A stretch of 64,000 nt of DNA from contig NZ_JAKCFC010000007.1 of the NCBI RefSeq assembly GCF_021916785.1, positions 186,001 through 250,000 on the forward strand, in the 5' to 3' direction. The position numbers and the translations under genes are program-made. Numbering within the stretch: position 1 is the stretch's first letter; the number at the start of each line of letters is the position of its first letter. This document shows, piece after piece, positions 1 to 14,881 of this stretch. The notes under the pieces were generated by a model. The model was not told the origin of the DNA. It searched no databases and was given only the letters and a program-made list of their open reading frames with translations. The stretch comes from Mycolicibacterium lacusdiani. Lineage in GTDB: Bacteria; Actinomycetota; Actinomycetes; Mycobacteriales; Mycobacteriaceae.

Positions 1-717
1 TACGGCTGGCTCATTCCCGCCGACGGCAGCGAGGACACCGTGTGGCACTACGTGCCGATGCTGTGGGAGGCCGGCGGCGACATCCTCGATGCGGACGATC
101 AGCGCGCGGTGTTCAACTCCGAGGCGGGCGTGAAGGCGCTGACGGTGCTGCAGCAGATGGCCGTCACGGACAAGTCGCTCTACCTCGACACCACCAACGA
201 GAACGGGCCCAAGCTGATGAACAGCGGCAAGGTCGGGATGCTGGTGACGGGCCCGTGGGATCTGAGTCAGCTGTCCGACATCGACTACGGCGTTCAGGTG
301 ATGCCGACCTTCGCCGGCTCCAGCGGCGGCCATCAGACGATCGCAGGCCCCGACAACTGGGTGACGTTCGACAACGGCGACCGCAAGAAGCAGGCGGCGA
401 TCGACTTCGTCAAGTGGATCTCCGCACCGGAGCAGGTGAAGACGTTCTCGCTGGGCACCGGCGATCTGCCGATCCGCACCTCGGTGGGCCAGGACCCCAG
501 CGTGCTCGCGACGCTCGATCAAAACGTCCCCGGTACCGGCGTGTTCGTCGAGAACCTGTCCAACGTTCAGAAGGTGCGGCCGACGGTGCAGCAGTATCCC
601 GAGGTCTCCGAGGCGCTCGGGCAGTCGATCGTGTCGGTGCTGCTCGGCAAGGAGCAGCCTGCGGACGCGCTGAACGCCGCAGCCAAGGCCGCCGACGCCG
701 CACTGGCCGGGAAGTAG
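1..717 (+). CDS. Carbohydrate ABC transporter substrate-binding protein, 5' truncated by window edge
   Basis: The reading frame is open from base 1 and ends with TAG at 717, so only the C-terminal 238 residues are present; signal peptide and N-terminal lobe lie outside the window. The text is typical of family 1 extracellular solute-binding proteins: a segment with GDILDADD, then KVGMLVTGPWDLSQL and a late FVKWISAPEQ helix. Such proteins are lipid-anchored outside the membrane and deliver a sugar to the permeases. It is followed after 4 bp by two permeases and an ATPase on the same strand, which fixes the role as importer binding protein. The sugar cannot be read from sequence. Gene order (binding protein, permease, permease, ATPase) is also that of mycobacterial LpqY-SugABC, but the permeases do not look like SugA/SugB to me. 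Confidence 0.9.
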   Translation, partial: YGWLIPADGSEDTVWHYVPMLWEAGGDILDADDQRAVFNSEAGVKALTVLQQMAVTDKSLYLDTTNENGPKLMNSGKVGMLVTGPWDLSQLSDIDYGVQVMPTFAGSSGGHQTIAGPDNWVTFDNGDRKKQAAIDFVKWISAPEQVKTFSLGTGDLPIRTSVGQDPSVLATLDQNVPGTGVFVENLSNVQKVRPTVQQYPEVSEALGQSIVSVLLGKEQPADALNAAAKAADAALAGK

Positions 718-721
718 GCCG

Positions 722-1642
722 ATGGCCCGGCAGGTCTCCGTACGGCAGCCACAGTCCTTCCTCCGACGCGTCGGCCGCTCGGAGACCGTCAACGGCTGGG
801 CCCTGATCAGCCCCGCCATCGTGCTGATCGGCATCTTCGGCCTGCTGCCGGTGCTGATGTCGCTGCAGCTGTCGTTCCAGCAGTCCGACCTGTTGACGCC
901 TGAGACGCCATGGGTGGGTCTGGAGAACTACCGGAAACTGGCCGACGATCCGGTGTTCGTCGAATCCATCCGGCACACGATCGTCTACACCGCACTGTTC
1001 GTCCCGGGCACCATGCTGGTCGGGCTGTTCGTGGCCGCGGCGATGAACCGGTCGGTGCGCTTCATCTCGGTCTACCGCACCGCGGCCTACATCACGATGG
1101 CGGTGTCGACGATCTCCCAGGGCATCATCTTCATGTGGCTGACCGACCGGGACTACGGCCTGGTCAACGCCGCGCTCAACGCGGTTGGGGTGCCGTCGCA
1201 GGGTTTCCTGGCGTCGCCGTCGCAGGCCCTGTTCGTGATCGTAGCGATGACGATCTGGGGCTGGACCGGTTTCTCGGTGATCGTGTATCTCGCTGCGCTG
1301 CAGGGTGTTCCCGCCGAACTGAACGAGGCCGCGGCCATCGACGGGGCCAGTGCGTTCACCCGGTTCCGCACCATCACGGTGCCCCTGCTCGGCCCGGCGA
1401 ACCTGTTCCTCGTCGTCTGGCTGACGATCAACGCGCTGCAGCTGTTCGACGAGGTGTACGCCACCACCCGCGGCGGTCCGCTGCGCGCGACCACCGTCAT
1501 CGTCTACTACCTGTGGGACCGCGCCTTCGTGCACTTCGACGCCGGCTACGCCGCGGCGATGGCCTACGCGCTGTTCGTCGTCATCCTCGTGATCACCGCG
1601 GTGCAGTTCCGCATCGCCCGGCGATACGTGCACTACTCGTGA
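722..1642 (+). CDS. Carbohydrate ABC transporter permease 1 (MalF/UgpA type)
   Basis: This is a 306-residue polytopic inner-membrane protein with about six hydrophobic segments; the first (residues about 25-50) follows a basic N-terminus. The cytoplasmic EAA loop, which docks on the ATPase, is clear at about residues 199-213 (ELNEAAAIDGASAF). It forms the translocation pore together with the next permease. ATG at 722 begins 4 bp after the binding-protein stop, and the stop TGA overlaps the GTG of the next gene, so translation is coupled. Confidence 0.93.
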   Translation: MARQVSVRQPQSFLRRVGRSETVNGWALISPAIVLIGIFGLLPVLMSLQLSFQQSDLLTPETPWVGLENYRKLADDPVFVESIRHTIVYTALFVPGTMLVGLFVAAAMNRSVRFISVYRTAAYITMAVSTISQGIIFMWLTDRDYGLVNAALNAVGVPSQGFLASPSQALFVIVAMTIWGWTGFSVIVYLAALQGVPAELNEAAAIDGASAFTRFRTITVPLLGPANLFLVVWLTINALQLFDEVYATTRGGPLRATTVIVYYLWDRAFVHFDAGYAAAMAYALFVVILVITAVQFRIARRYVHYS

Positions 1643-2484
1643 CGCGGCTTCGACTGCCGTTCAGCCCGTGGCACCTGGTGCTGATCCCGTTGTCGTTCCT
1701 GCTGATCGTGCCACTGCTGTGGATGCTGATCACCTCGCTGGAGACCGAGGGGGAAGCCAACCGCTTCCCGCCGGTACTGCTGCCGGACACCCCACGGTTC
1801 GAGAACTACGTGGAGGCATGGGCTTCCGCGCCGTTCGGGCACTTCTTCGTCAACAGCGCCCTGGTGACCCTGGTCGTGCTGGCCAGCAACCTGATCGTGT
1901 GCAGTCTGGCCGGGTACGCGTTCGCCCGCATCCGGTTCCTCGGCCGCGGGGCGCTGTTCGTCACGTTGATGGCGACGCTGATGGTGCCGTTCCAGGTCAC
2001 GATGATCCCGGTGTTCCTGATCGTGAAGTGGTTCGGCGACAACGTCTCCGAGGTCCTCGGCATCGACCACATCGGCGCCCTGATGCTGCCGAACCTCGCG
2101 ACGGCGTTCGGGATCTTCTTCCTGCGCCAGTTCTTCATGACCGTCCCGGTCGAACTCGAGGAGGCGGCGCGCGTCGACGGCACCTCACGGCTCGGGGTGC
2201 TGTTCAAGATGGTGCTGCCGCTGTCGCTGCCCGCACTCTCGACGCTCGCCGCGCTGACGGTGCTGACGTCGTGGAACGACTTCCTGTGGCCGTTGATCGT
2301 GATCACCTCGCAGGACCAGATGACGATCCCGTTGGGGCTGAGCTACTTTCAGGGCGCCCATCGCGTGAATTGGCCGCTGCTCATGGCGGCCAACGTCATG
2401 AGCCTGCTGCCGATGCTGCTGGTATTCATCGGGGCGCAGCGGTACTTCGTGCAATCGGTCGCCAGTACCGGAATCAAGGGTTGA
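1639..2484 (+). CDS. Carbohydrate ABC transporter permease 2 (MalG/UgpE type)
   Basis: This is a 281-residue membrane protein of the binding-protein-dependent transport (MalG-like) family. The start is chosen at GTG 1639, which overlaps the preceding stop as GTGA; a longer upstream extension in this frame would run antiparallel to sense over permease 1 and is not credible. The EAA loop reads ELEEAARVDGTSRLG at about residues 173-187, followed by the typical FKMVLPLSLP. A conserved SWNDFLWPL stretch near residue 212 is also characteristic of sugar permeases. It pairs with permease 1 in the same transporter. Confidence 0.93.
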   Translation: MTRLRLPFSPWHLVLIPLSFLLIVPLLWMLITSLETEGEANRFPPVLLPDTPRFENYVEAWASAPFGHFFVNSALVTLVVLASNLIVCSLAGYAFARIRFLGRGALFVTLMATLMVPFQVTMIPVFLIVKWFGDNVSEVLGIDHIGALMLPNLATAFGIFFLRQFFMTVPVELEEAARVDGTSRLGVLFKMVLPLSLPALSTLAALTVLTSWNDFLWPLIVITSQDQMTIPLGLSYFQGAHRVNWPLLMAANVMSLLPMLLVFIGAQRYFVQSVASTGIKG

Positions 2485-2494
2485 GAGGGAGACG

Positions 2495-3625
<1,131 letters not shown>

Positions 3626-3689
3626 CGGCGAGGTAGATAAATCGGCTAAGCAAACAACTGGCGGCCGCACACGCGACGCCGGTCGGGGC

Positions 3690-3824
3690 TCAGTAGCCGT
3701 ATCGGTACATCTCGGCCGGGGTGATGAGGCGTTCGTGCTTGGCCGGGAATTCGCGGCTCTTCACGGGGTGGCGGAGGTATGACCAGGCGATACGCCTCAT
3801 CCGCGATTGTGACAGCGGGTTCAT
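3690..3824 (-). CDS. Small conserved-looking basic protein, function unknown
   Basis: A short frame on the minus strand encodes 44 residues from ATG 3824 (an in-frame ATG eight codons later and a GTG at 3893 are alternatives). From residue 9 the third codon positions are almost all G or C and the peptide reads sensibly (MRRIAWSYLRHPVKSREF, ending in EMYRYGY), unlike a random frame. No ribosome-binding site is visible before either ATG. It lies just downstream of gltD on the same strand, where M. tuberculosis also annotates a tiny gene (Rv3857c) beside gltD; whether they are homologous I cannot tell. An AT-rich stretch (about 3893-3985) upstream could hold its promoter. No function is proposed. 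Confidence 0.5.
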   Translation of the reverse strand: MNPLSQSRMRRIAWSYLRHPVKSREFPAKHERLITPAEMYRYGY

Positions 3825-4080
3825 GTGCACGGTGTTGACTCCTGGGTCGTATGGCTGCACCGTAGGGCCACAGTCTCGCGACCCCCGCAGCACTATTAGA
3901 CACCTGTGACGTGGCTAACACCAAACGGCACGCCGAATAAAAGGCTGATGTTTTTGGAGTGACTGTTGTTACGGATGTGACTCACCTCGGGCGATCTCCA
4001 AGCGCCGTCATCCTCGCGAGAACTACTCCAGCGTCGCGATCACGCGTCCGGGCACGACAGTGGTGTAGACCTCGCGAGAA

Positions 4081-5539
4081 CTAGCGCTGCGGCGCGGCGG
4101 TCGGCCGGATCGGAGCCGGCAGTGCCGAATGACCCATCAGGTACTTGTCGACGCCTGCGGCCGCGGCACGGCCCTCGGCGATCGCCCACACGATCAGCGA
4201 CTGGCCACGTCCCATGTCGCCCGCGACGAACACCCCGGGAACCGAGGTCTGGAAGTCGTCGTCGCGCTTGACGTTGCCGCGGTCGGTCAGCTCGACGCGC
4301 AGGTTGTTGATCAGGCCGGACTTCTCCGGGCCCACGAAGCCCATGGCGAGCAGCACCAGGTCGGCCTCGAGTTCGAAGTCGCTGCCCTCGACCTTCTCGA
4401 ACTTGCCAGCCTTCATCTCGACCTCGTTGACCTTCAGCGCGACGACGTGGCCGTCCTTGCCGATGAACTCCTCGGTGTTGACGGAGAAGACGCGTTCGCC
4501 GCCCTCCTCGTGGGCCGAGGACACCCGGTACATCAGCGGGTACGTCGGCCACGGGGTGGTGTCGGCGCGGGTCTCCGGCGGCCGCGGCATGATCTCGAAC
4601 TGGTGCACGCTGGCCGCCCCCTGGCGGTGCGACGTGCCCAGGCAGTCGGCACCGGTGTCGCCGCCACCGATGATGACGACGCGCTTGCCCTTGGCGGTGA
4701 TGGGCGGCTGGCCGTCCTCGCCGACGACCGAGTCGCCGAGCTGCACGCGGTTGGCCCACGGCAGGAACTCCATCGCCTGGTGGATGCCGTCGAGTTCGCG
4801 GCCGGGGATCGGTAGGTCGCGTGCATCGGTGGCGCCACCGGCAAGGACCACGGCGTCGAAGTCGGAGCGCATCTGCTCGACGGTCAGGTCGACGCCGACG
4901 TTCACACCGGTCTGGAACTTGGTGCCCTCGGCGGCCATCTGCTCCAGCCGACGGTCGATGTGGCGCTTCTCCATCTTGAACTCGGGGATGCCGTAGCGCA
5001 GCAGCCCGCCGATGCGGTCGGCGCGCTCGAACACCGTCACGTCGTGTCCTGCCCTGGTCAGCTGCTGCGCGGCGGCCAGACCCGCGGGACCCGACCCGAC
5101 GACGGCGACCTTCTTGCCGGTCAGGCGATCCGGGGGAAGCGGGACGACCCAGCCCTCCTTGAAGGCGTTGTCGATGATCTCGACCTCGACCTGCTTGATC
5201 GTCACCGGATCCTGGTTGATGCCAAGAACGCAGGACGCCTCGCACGGCGCGGGACACAGTCGGCCGGTGAACTCGGGAAAGTTGTTCGTGGCGTGCAGCC
5301 GCTCGATGGAGTCGCGCCACCGGTCCCTGAACACCAGGTCGTTCCACTCGGGGATAAGGTTCCCGAGCGGACAGCCGTTGTGGCAGAACGGGATACCGCA
5401 GTCCATGCAGCGGGCGGCCTGGTTCTGCAGCGTCTCGTGGGAGAAGTCCTCGTAGACCTCTTTCCAGTCGCGCAGCCGCAGGTCGACCGGCCGGCGCTGC
5501 GGGGTCTCGCGGTGGGTGTGCTTGAGGAAGCCGCGTGGG

Positions 5540-5547
<8 letters not shown>
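4081..5547 (-). CDS. gltD: Glutamate synthase (NADPH) small subunit
   Basis: The 488-residue beta subunit of NADPH-GOGAT transfers electrons from NADPH through FAD and Fe-S clusters to the large subunit. N-terminal cysteine groups for the [4Fe-4S] clusters are visible: C47, C50, C55, C59 (RCMDCGIPFCHNGC) and C98, C102, C106 (CPAPCEASC). The FAD-binding GSGPAG is at about 151-156 and a second dinucleotide motif GGGDTGAD lies near residue 295. Its ATG at 5547 lies inside the last codons of gltB (8-bp overlap), so the two subunits are translationally coupled. M. tuberculosis Rv3858c is the counterpart. Confidence 0.98.
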
Positions 5548-10123
<4,576 letters not shown>

Positions 10124-10615
10124 TGGCGTCCCACCTGACCTTTTCTCTCACGCTTGCGCGCAGCAAGTCTGTGTGGCAGCCAACAACCGTGCTCGTCGGC
10201 GGGCGACTGCCTACTGGGCGATGGGGGTGCCTTCGTGCAGCACTGAACGACGGGCTTTCGTCCCATCCGCCTCGAGTGGTGAAACGATATGACAATCACC
10301 GCCTGACATGCCAACTTAGTATCACCTAACCAGGGGCGGGAACTGGCCTTTTCCGCCTGGACCACGCACCGGTTCTCCGAGGGCAGAAACGTTGAGCGCC
10401 TTGCGGTTTGGCAGTGCCGGTCCCAGCGGCGCGAGCGGGGGGTGCGACGCACGTCACTGGGCCCGCGGTCAGCCGTGTTTGCGGTCGCCCGACGGGCCGC
10501 CCAGAACGTGCACGAATGCGGAATCCGTCGTTTGCCAGAAAGCCTGGTCGGATTCTTAGGATTCGCTACCCCCTGGGGGTATGGCCCGCAAAGCCGGGCC
10601 GCAAGCTCGTAGGCA
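10124..10615. other. Intergenic region between divergent gltB and thioesterase gene
   Basis: This 492-bp stretch holds no frame I believe to be coding. It must carry the gltBD promoter (minus strand) and the promoter of the thioesterase gene (plus strand). The only structured element I see is the imperfect inverted repeat at 10278-10300. I found no recognisable riboswitch or clear sigma-A promoter pair. Confidence 0.6.
10278..10300. promoter_or_regulatory. Inverted repeat upstream of gltB, possible operator
   Basis: GGTGA (10278-10282) and TCACC (10296-10300) are exact inverted arms separated by 13 bp, about 155 bp upstream of gltB. The position suits a nitrogen- or glutamate-responsive regulator site, but it does not match the GlnR consensus (GTnAC-n6-GnAAC) closely. 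Short arms can arise by chance. Confidence 0.25.
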
Positions 10616-11425
10616 ATGTCCCCACACGCCCTCAACACCCCGATCGGCCGCTTCGACATCGACACGCTCGAGGAGGGCCCCACCGGCTGCCGCGCGACGA
10701 TGCCCATCCGCGACATGGTCAACCCGGTCACGGGCCTCCCCAGCCTCGCCTCGCTGGCCATGCTGCTCGACCACATCGGTGGCGTCGTCAACTTCCGCCG
10801 TCAGGCCACCGACGAGTGGACGGTGTCGAGCGAGTTGGCGCTGGAGGCAAGCCCCGACGCGGCAGCGGTGATCGCCGCCGCAGACGATGCACTCGTGCTC
10901 GGAACGTCGCTGCCACTGGGCGCCAAGACGGCGACGGCGCTCGCCGAGTGCGTGTTCCGGATCGGCGACGCGGTGATCGCCTCGGGCACCGTCCGCTCGT
11001 TCTACATCGAGTCGCCCGAGACGTTCGCCGAATCGCCCTTCGATGCGGGGTCGATGGAGCCACGCACGGGTCTGGCGGCCAAGGCGAGCGTCGGCCCCGC
11101 CCGCACCGACGGCACGACGGTCGTGTTGGCCCAGTCCCATGACCGCGTGCTCGAGAACACCATGGGCGTCGTCCACGGCGGCGTGGCATCGGCGGGCCTG
11201 GAGATGGCCGCGTCCGCCGCCGTGAACGCCGGGCGCACGGACGACCCGCTGACTACTGCATCACTGCGGGTGAACTTCCTGCGACAGTTCCTCGCTGGCG
11301 ACGAATCCCGTTACGAGGCAACGCCCTTGCGCGTCGGACGGCGCAGCGGGGTGGCCGACGCCCAAGCCGTCGGCGTCGACGGCAGGGTGGCGATCACCGC
11401 CCGGCTGACCGCCTACCGCTGCTAG
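10616..11425 (+). CDS. PaaI-type double-hotdog acyl-CoA thioesterase
   Basis: The 269-residue protein has two hotdog-fold halves. The second half carries the PaaI-family motif ENTMGVVHGGVASAGLEMA (about residues 178-196), where the Asn/His-Gly-Gly helix binds the acyl thioester; the first half has a degenerate counterpart (MVNPVTGLPSLASLAML). Proteins of this type hydrolyse acyl-CoA esters in the cytoplasm; chain-length preference is unknown. The start ATG 10616 lacks a strong ribosome-binding site. It stands 9 bp before the ClC gene on the same strand and may be cotranscribed with it. Confidence 0.8.
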   Translation: MSPHALNTPIGRFDIDTLEEGPTGCRATMPIRDMVNPVTGLPSLASLAMLLDHIGGVVNFRRQATDEWTVSSELALEASPDAAAVIAAADDALVLGTSLPLGAKTATALAECVFRIGDAVIASGTVRSFYIESPETFAESPFDAGSMEPRTGLAAKASVGPARTDGTTVVLAQSHDRVLENTMGVVHGGVASAGLEMAASAAVNAGRTDDPLTTASLRVNFLRQFLAGDESRYEATPLRVGRRSGVADAQAVGVDGRVAITARLTAYRC

Positions 11426-11434
11426 CATCCGGCC

Positions 11435-12820
11435 ATGTCGCAGGCGCGTGAGTCCACCGGTGGAGTAGGCGCCTTCGTCCGGAACTCCGGCTATCTGCGC
11501 AAGTGGCTCATCCTCGGCGTCGCGATCGGCGTGATCGCCGGCCTTGGAGCCGTCGTGTTCTACCTGGCGATGGAGTACACCGGCCGGTTCCTCCTCGGAT
11601 ACCTGGGCGGCTACGACGTGCCCACCGCGGTGGGTGACGGTGGCGACGCAGGCAGCACGGGCTTTCCGCGCTGGTGGGCGATACCCCTGATCACGATGGG
11701 CGGCGCGCTGGTCTCGGCGTGGATCGTCGCCAAGCTCGCCCCCGAGGCCGAGGGCCACGGCACCGACAGCGCCATCGAAGCGGTGCACAGCGACCCACGG
11801 GCCATCCGCGCCCGGGTGGTGCTGGTGAAGATGGTGTCGAGCGCACTCACGATCGGTTCGGGCGGTTCGGCGGGACGCGAGGGGCCCACGGCGCAGATCT
11901 CGGCGGGCTTCGGTTCGTTGCTCGCCCGCCGCCTCGACCTCGCCGACGCCGACGGACGCGTGGCCGTGTCGATCGGCATCGGCTCGGGCATAGGCGCGAT
12001 CTTCGGAGCGCCGCTGGGCGGGGCCGTGCTTGCCGCGTCGATCGTCTACCGCTTCGACTTCGACTACCGCGCACTGATTCCCGGGTTCATCACCTCCGGT
12101 ACCGCCTATGCCGTGTACGGGTCGATCCTCGGATTCGACCCGCTGTTCGGCTTCGTGGTACCCGATTACCGCTTCGATCCCGTCGATCTGCCGTGGTTTG
12201 CGGTGATCGGAATCGTCGCTGCCGCAGTTGGTTACCTGTACGCGCGGACGTTCTACGCGACGGTCGCGCTGACGCGGCGGCTGCCGGGCAACAAGGTGGT
12301 CAAGCCGGCGGTGGGTGGACTGCTGGTGGGCCTGATGGCGCTGGCGATACCGCAGATCCTGTCCAGCGGCTACGGCTGGGCACAGGCCGCGTCGGCGCGC
12401 GAGACGCTGCTGATGATTCCGGTGTGGATCGTGATCGTGCTGCCGTTCGCGAAGATCGTCGCCACGTCACTGACCGTCGGCACGGGTGGCTCGGGAGGCA
12501 TCTTCGGGCCGGGCATCGTGATCGGGGCCTTCGTCGGCGCTGCGATCTGGCGCCTCGCCGATCTGTCCGGCCTGCCCGGAATCCCGGACGGCCCAGGGGT
12601 CTTCGTGGTCGTCGCGATGATGGCCTGTTTCGGCAGCGTCGCACACGCACCGCTGGCGGTGATGATCATGGTCGCCGAGATGACGGGGTCGTTCTCGGTA
12701 CTGCCGGGGGCGATGATCACGGTCGGGATCGCCTACATGCTGATCAGCCGGACCGACGTGTCGATCTACGAGGCGCAGCGCTACGACCGCAGCACGGAGT
12801 TCGTGCCGCCCGACCGCTGA
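11435..12820 (+). CDS. ClC-family chloride channel/transporter
   Basis: This is a 461-residue polytopic membrane protein of the ClC family. The hallmark filter segments are present: GSGGSAGREGPTAQI at about residues 140-154, including the gating glutamate in GREGP, and GTGGSGGIFGPGIVIGAF at about 349-366. No cytoplasmic CBS domains follow the last membrane segment. Such proteins exchange Cl- for H+ or conduct Cl-. Position between the thioesterase and the DNA-glycosylase neighbourhood matches M. tuberculosis Rv0143c, though the orientation of the whole block is reversed here. Confidence 0.93.
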   Translation: MSQARESTGGVGAFVRNSGYLRKWLILGVAIGVIAGLGAVVFYLAMEYTGRFLLGYLGGYDVPTAVGDGGDAGSTGFPRWWAIPLITMGGALVSAWIVAKLAPEAEGHGTDSAIEAVHSDPRAIRARVVLVKMVSSALTIGSGGSAGREGPTAQISAGFGSLLARRLDLADADGRVAVSIGIGSGIGAIFGAPLGGAVLAASIVYRFDFDYRALIPGFITSGTAYAVYGSILGFDPLFGFVVPDYRFDPVDLPWFAVIGIVAAAVGYLYARTFYATVALTRRLPGNKVVKPAVGGLLVGLMALAIPQILSSGYGWAQAASARETLLMIPVWIVIVLPFAKIVATSLTVGTGGSGGIFGPGIVIGAFVGAAIWRLADLSGLPGIPDGPGVFVVVAMMACFGSVAHAPLAVMIMVAEMTGSFSVLPGAMITVGIAYMLISRTDVSIYEAQRYDRSTEFVPPDR

Positions 12821-12828
12821 CCCCGCGC

Positions 12829-12868
12829 ACGCAAAGGGCCCGCGCCAACACGGCACGGGCCCCTGCGT
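12829..12868. terminator. Bidirectional stem-loop terminator between clc and dps
   Basis: The arms GGGCCCGCGCC (12836-12846) and GGCACGGGCCC (12852-12862) pair over 11 positions with one G-T pair around the loop AACAC, and the stem resumes with ACGCA (12829-12833) against TGCGT (12864-12868). It lies between the stop codons of convergent clc and dps and can serve both strands. No U-tract follows, as is common in mycobacteria. Confidence 0.75.
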
Positions 12869-12873
12869 GGTTG

Positions 12874-13425
12874 CTACTTGGACTTCTTCTTGGCCTTGCT
12901 CGCCGCCTGCTTCTCGGTCTTCGCGTCCCCGGTGGTGATCTCACCACCGGAGTTCTCCAGGTGGGCGCGGACGAACCACTGAAACTTCTCGAGTTCGCCG
13001 AGCTGTCCGATCACCATGTCCTGGGAGACCGGGTCGAGGTCGTCGAGGCGTTCCATCGACTTGCGGGCGTCCTCGATCACGCCGTTGTAGACCAGGTTCA
13101 GCGCGGCCAGGTGGGCCGGGACGGTGTCGCGGCCGACCGAGTAGTCGTCCCAGGTGCGGTCGTTCAGGATCGCGCCTGGCGTGCCCTGTGGCGACGCTCC
13201 GAGGGCGGCGATGCGCTCGGCGACCTCGTCGGCGTATCCGCGGACCAGGTCGACCTGCGGGTCGATCATCTCGTGCACGCCGATGAAGTTCGGCCCCACG
13301 ACGTTCCAGTGCACGTGCTTGAGCGTGAGGTGCAGGTCGTTGTAAGCACTCAGCAGCCGCTGCAGCAGCTCGGTGACCTCGCGACTGTTCGCATCGGTCA
13401 TACCGGGCACGGTGAATCCACTCAT
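12874..13425 (-). CDS. dps: Dps ferritin-like DNA-protection protein
   Basis: The 183-residue protein belongs to the Dps/bacterioferritin-like miniferritins, which form dodecamers that oxidise and store iron and bind DNA. The ferroxidase residues are in place: HVHWNVVG and then HEMIDPQVDLVRGYADEVAER. The sequence is very close to what I recall of M. smegmatis Dps1, including the MSGFTVPG opening. The Lys-rich tail (KQAASKAKKKSK) is the DNA-binding extension known for that protein. ATG 13425 has AGGAG about 7 bp upstream. The gene is monocistronic between a terminator and the divergently spaced glycosylase gene. Confidence 0.96.
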   Translation of the reverse strand: MSGFTVPGMTDANSREVTELLQRLLSAYNDLHLTLKHVHWNVVGPNFIGVHEMIDPQVDLVRGYADEVAERIAALGASPQGTPGAILNDRTWDDYSVGRDTVPAHLAALNLVYNGVIEDARKSMERLDDLDPVSQDMVIGQLGELEKFQWFVRAHLENSGGEITTGDAKTEKQAASKAKKKSK

Positions 13426-13495
13426 CTGTAGCTCCTTCGGCTCATGGTCTCCAAGGGCCTACCCACCTGCGTCGACGGCTAATCACGGCCCCGGC

Positions 13496-14422
13496 TCAGA
13501 GGGAGCGCAGGTCCGGGATCGCCAGCCGTGCGCCGAACCGCGGGTTGCGTGCCAGACCACTGACCTCCAGCAGCCGGACCGCGCGCTGGCGGTGCGGCCG
13601 CAGCGGCTCGAGGAGGTCGAGCATGGCGTCGTCGTCGATGCGATGGCCGAGGAGGGTGGACCCGACCATGTTCGACAGGTGGTAGTCCCCGACCGAGAGC
13701 GCGTCGGGGTCGCCCCACGCGCGCTGGGCTGTCTCGGCGGTGGTCCACTCACCCACACCGGGAAGGGATTGCAGCGCCGTGCGGGCCTGCGCGCTGGGCC
13801 GGGCGGTCAGACGCTCGATGGAGTCGGCGCGCGCGGCGCACAGCACGATGGTCCTCGCGCGTCCTGGATCGACGTTGGCCAGGTGGAACTCCCAGGACGG
13901 AATGCGGCGCCAGACTTCCGCGGGCGGCGGTACCCGCATCCGCGCGGGCGCGGGCCCTGGCGCCGGGCTGCCGAACTTCGTGACCAGCAGGCGCCACGAC
14001 CGGAACGCGTCCTTGCCGGTGACGCGCTGTTCGAGCACGGCGGGTATCAGCGCTTCCAGCACGCGGCCGGTGCGGCCGATCCGCAGGTGCGGTACGCGCC
14101 GGTGTGCGGCGGCGATCGTCGGCTCGTCCGGCGCGAACCCTGCGGTGTCGTCGTCGAGCCCGAGGAATGCGGGCAGGTGCTCGATGAACTCCGCTGCGCC
14201 GTCACCCCACGCGTCGCACGCCACGGTGTCGCGCCCGGTCTTGACGATGCGGGCGGTGACGGGACCGCTGGCCTGCAGGCTGGTCTTCCAGATCGCGCCG
14301 TCGACCGTCTGGTAGCAGGGGTCGCCGGGACCGCGGCGCTGCGGGGAGAGCGTCATCGCCGGGCCGGCAGGGCCGGGGAACACCACGGTGCGGCATACCG
14401 GTCCTGCGTTCACGCCGACCAT
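13496..14422 (-). CDS. DNA-3-methyladenine glycosylase II family (AlkA-like, HhH-GPD)
   Basis: The 308-residue protein has the helix-hairpin-helix of base-excision glycosylases, LPGVGEWTTAETAQRAWG, followed by the GPD aspartate in DALSVGDYHL. This fold excises alkylated bases from DNA. No Fe-S cysteine cluster of the Nth type is present, supporting the AlkA branch. The length equals M. tuberculosis Rv0142, which occupies the same relative place beside the ClC gene. The start at ATG-equivalent GTG/ATG 14422 gives MVGVNAG; an internal start is possible. Confidence 0.85.
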   Translation of the reverse strand: MVGVNAGPVCRTVVFPGPAGPAMTLSPQRRGPGDPCYQTVDGAIWKTSLQASGPVTARIVKTGRDTVACDAWGDGAAEFIEHLPAFLGLDDDTAGFAPDEPTIAAAHRRVPHLRIGRTGRVLEALIPAVLEQRVTGKDAFRSWRLLVTKFGSPAPGPAPARMRVPPPAEVWRRIPSWEFHLANVDPGRARTIVLCAARADSIERLTARPSAQARTALQSLPGVGEWTTAETAQRAWGDPDALSVGDYHLSNMVGSTLLGHRIDDDAMLDLLEPLRPHRQRAVRLLEVSGLARNPRFGARLAIPDLRSL

Positions 14423-14448
14423 CCTCCCAGGAACGGCCGACTACCCGG

Positions 14449-14820
14449 TCAGGAGACGGCTACGTCGGCCTTGTCGGGGTAGAACGCCACGTGGCCTGCG
14501 ATCTGGGCGACGGCCGGGTACGGCTGCTCGTAGGTCCAGATTGCGTCGTCGATGGTCTCGTCGCCGATGCCGAGGTGGTAGTAGTTCGCCTCGCCCTTGT
14601 AGGGGCAGTAGGTCGTCGTGTCGCTGCGTCGTAGCGCGCTGGCGTCGACCGCGTCGATGGGGACGTACTGGACGACGGGGTAGGTCGACTCCCGAAGCGA
14701 CAGGGCCGCGTCGGTCTCGGCGACGACCTGGCCGCGCACGCGGACCGTGACGTGTCCCTTGGTCGGGGTGACGGTGATCGGATGCTCGGCGGTGGGCTGG
14801 CGTACCTCGGGCTGGGTCAT
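14449..14820 (-). CDS. DUF427 domain protein
   Basis: A 123-residue protein with the DUF427 signature: TYCPYKGEANYYHLGIG and a final VAFYPDKADVAV. The family is widespread in actinobacteria and fungi; its biochemical function is not established. ATG 14820 is preferred over upstream starts in the same frame because the conserved N-terminus (ITVTPTKGHVTVRVRG) begins shortly after it and an upstream extension would cover the divergent promoter of the SRPBCC gene. It corresponds in position to Rv0140. Confidence 0.85.
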   Translation of the reverse strand: MTQPEVRQPTAEHPITVTPTKGHVTVRVRGQVVAETDAALSLRESTYPVVQYVPIDAVDASALRRSDTTTYCPYKGEANYYHLGIGDETIDDAIWTYEQPYPAVAQIAGHVAFYPDKADVAVS

Positions 14821-14881
14821 CTGTAGAACCAACGTGCACGGACCGCCCCGGGATTCCTGATCGGCTCGATAGCATCGCGTC

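Noticed and set aside
10300..10330. Possible IdeR iron box (TTAGGTGATACTAAG on the minus strand) upstream of gltB
   Set aside because: Only about 12 of 19 consensus positions match and the right half-site is poor.
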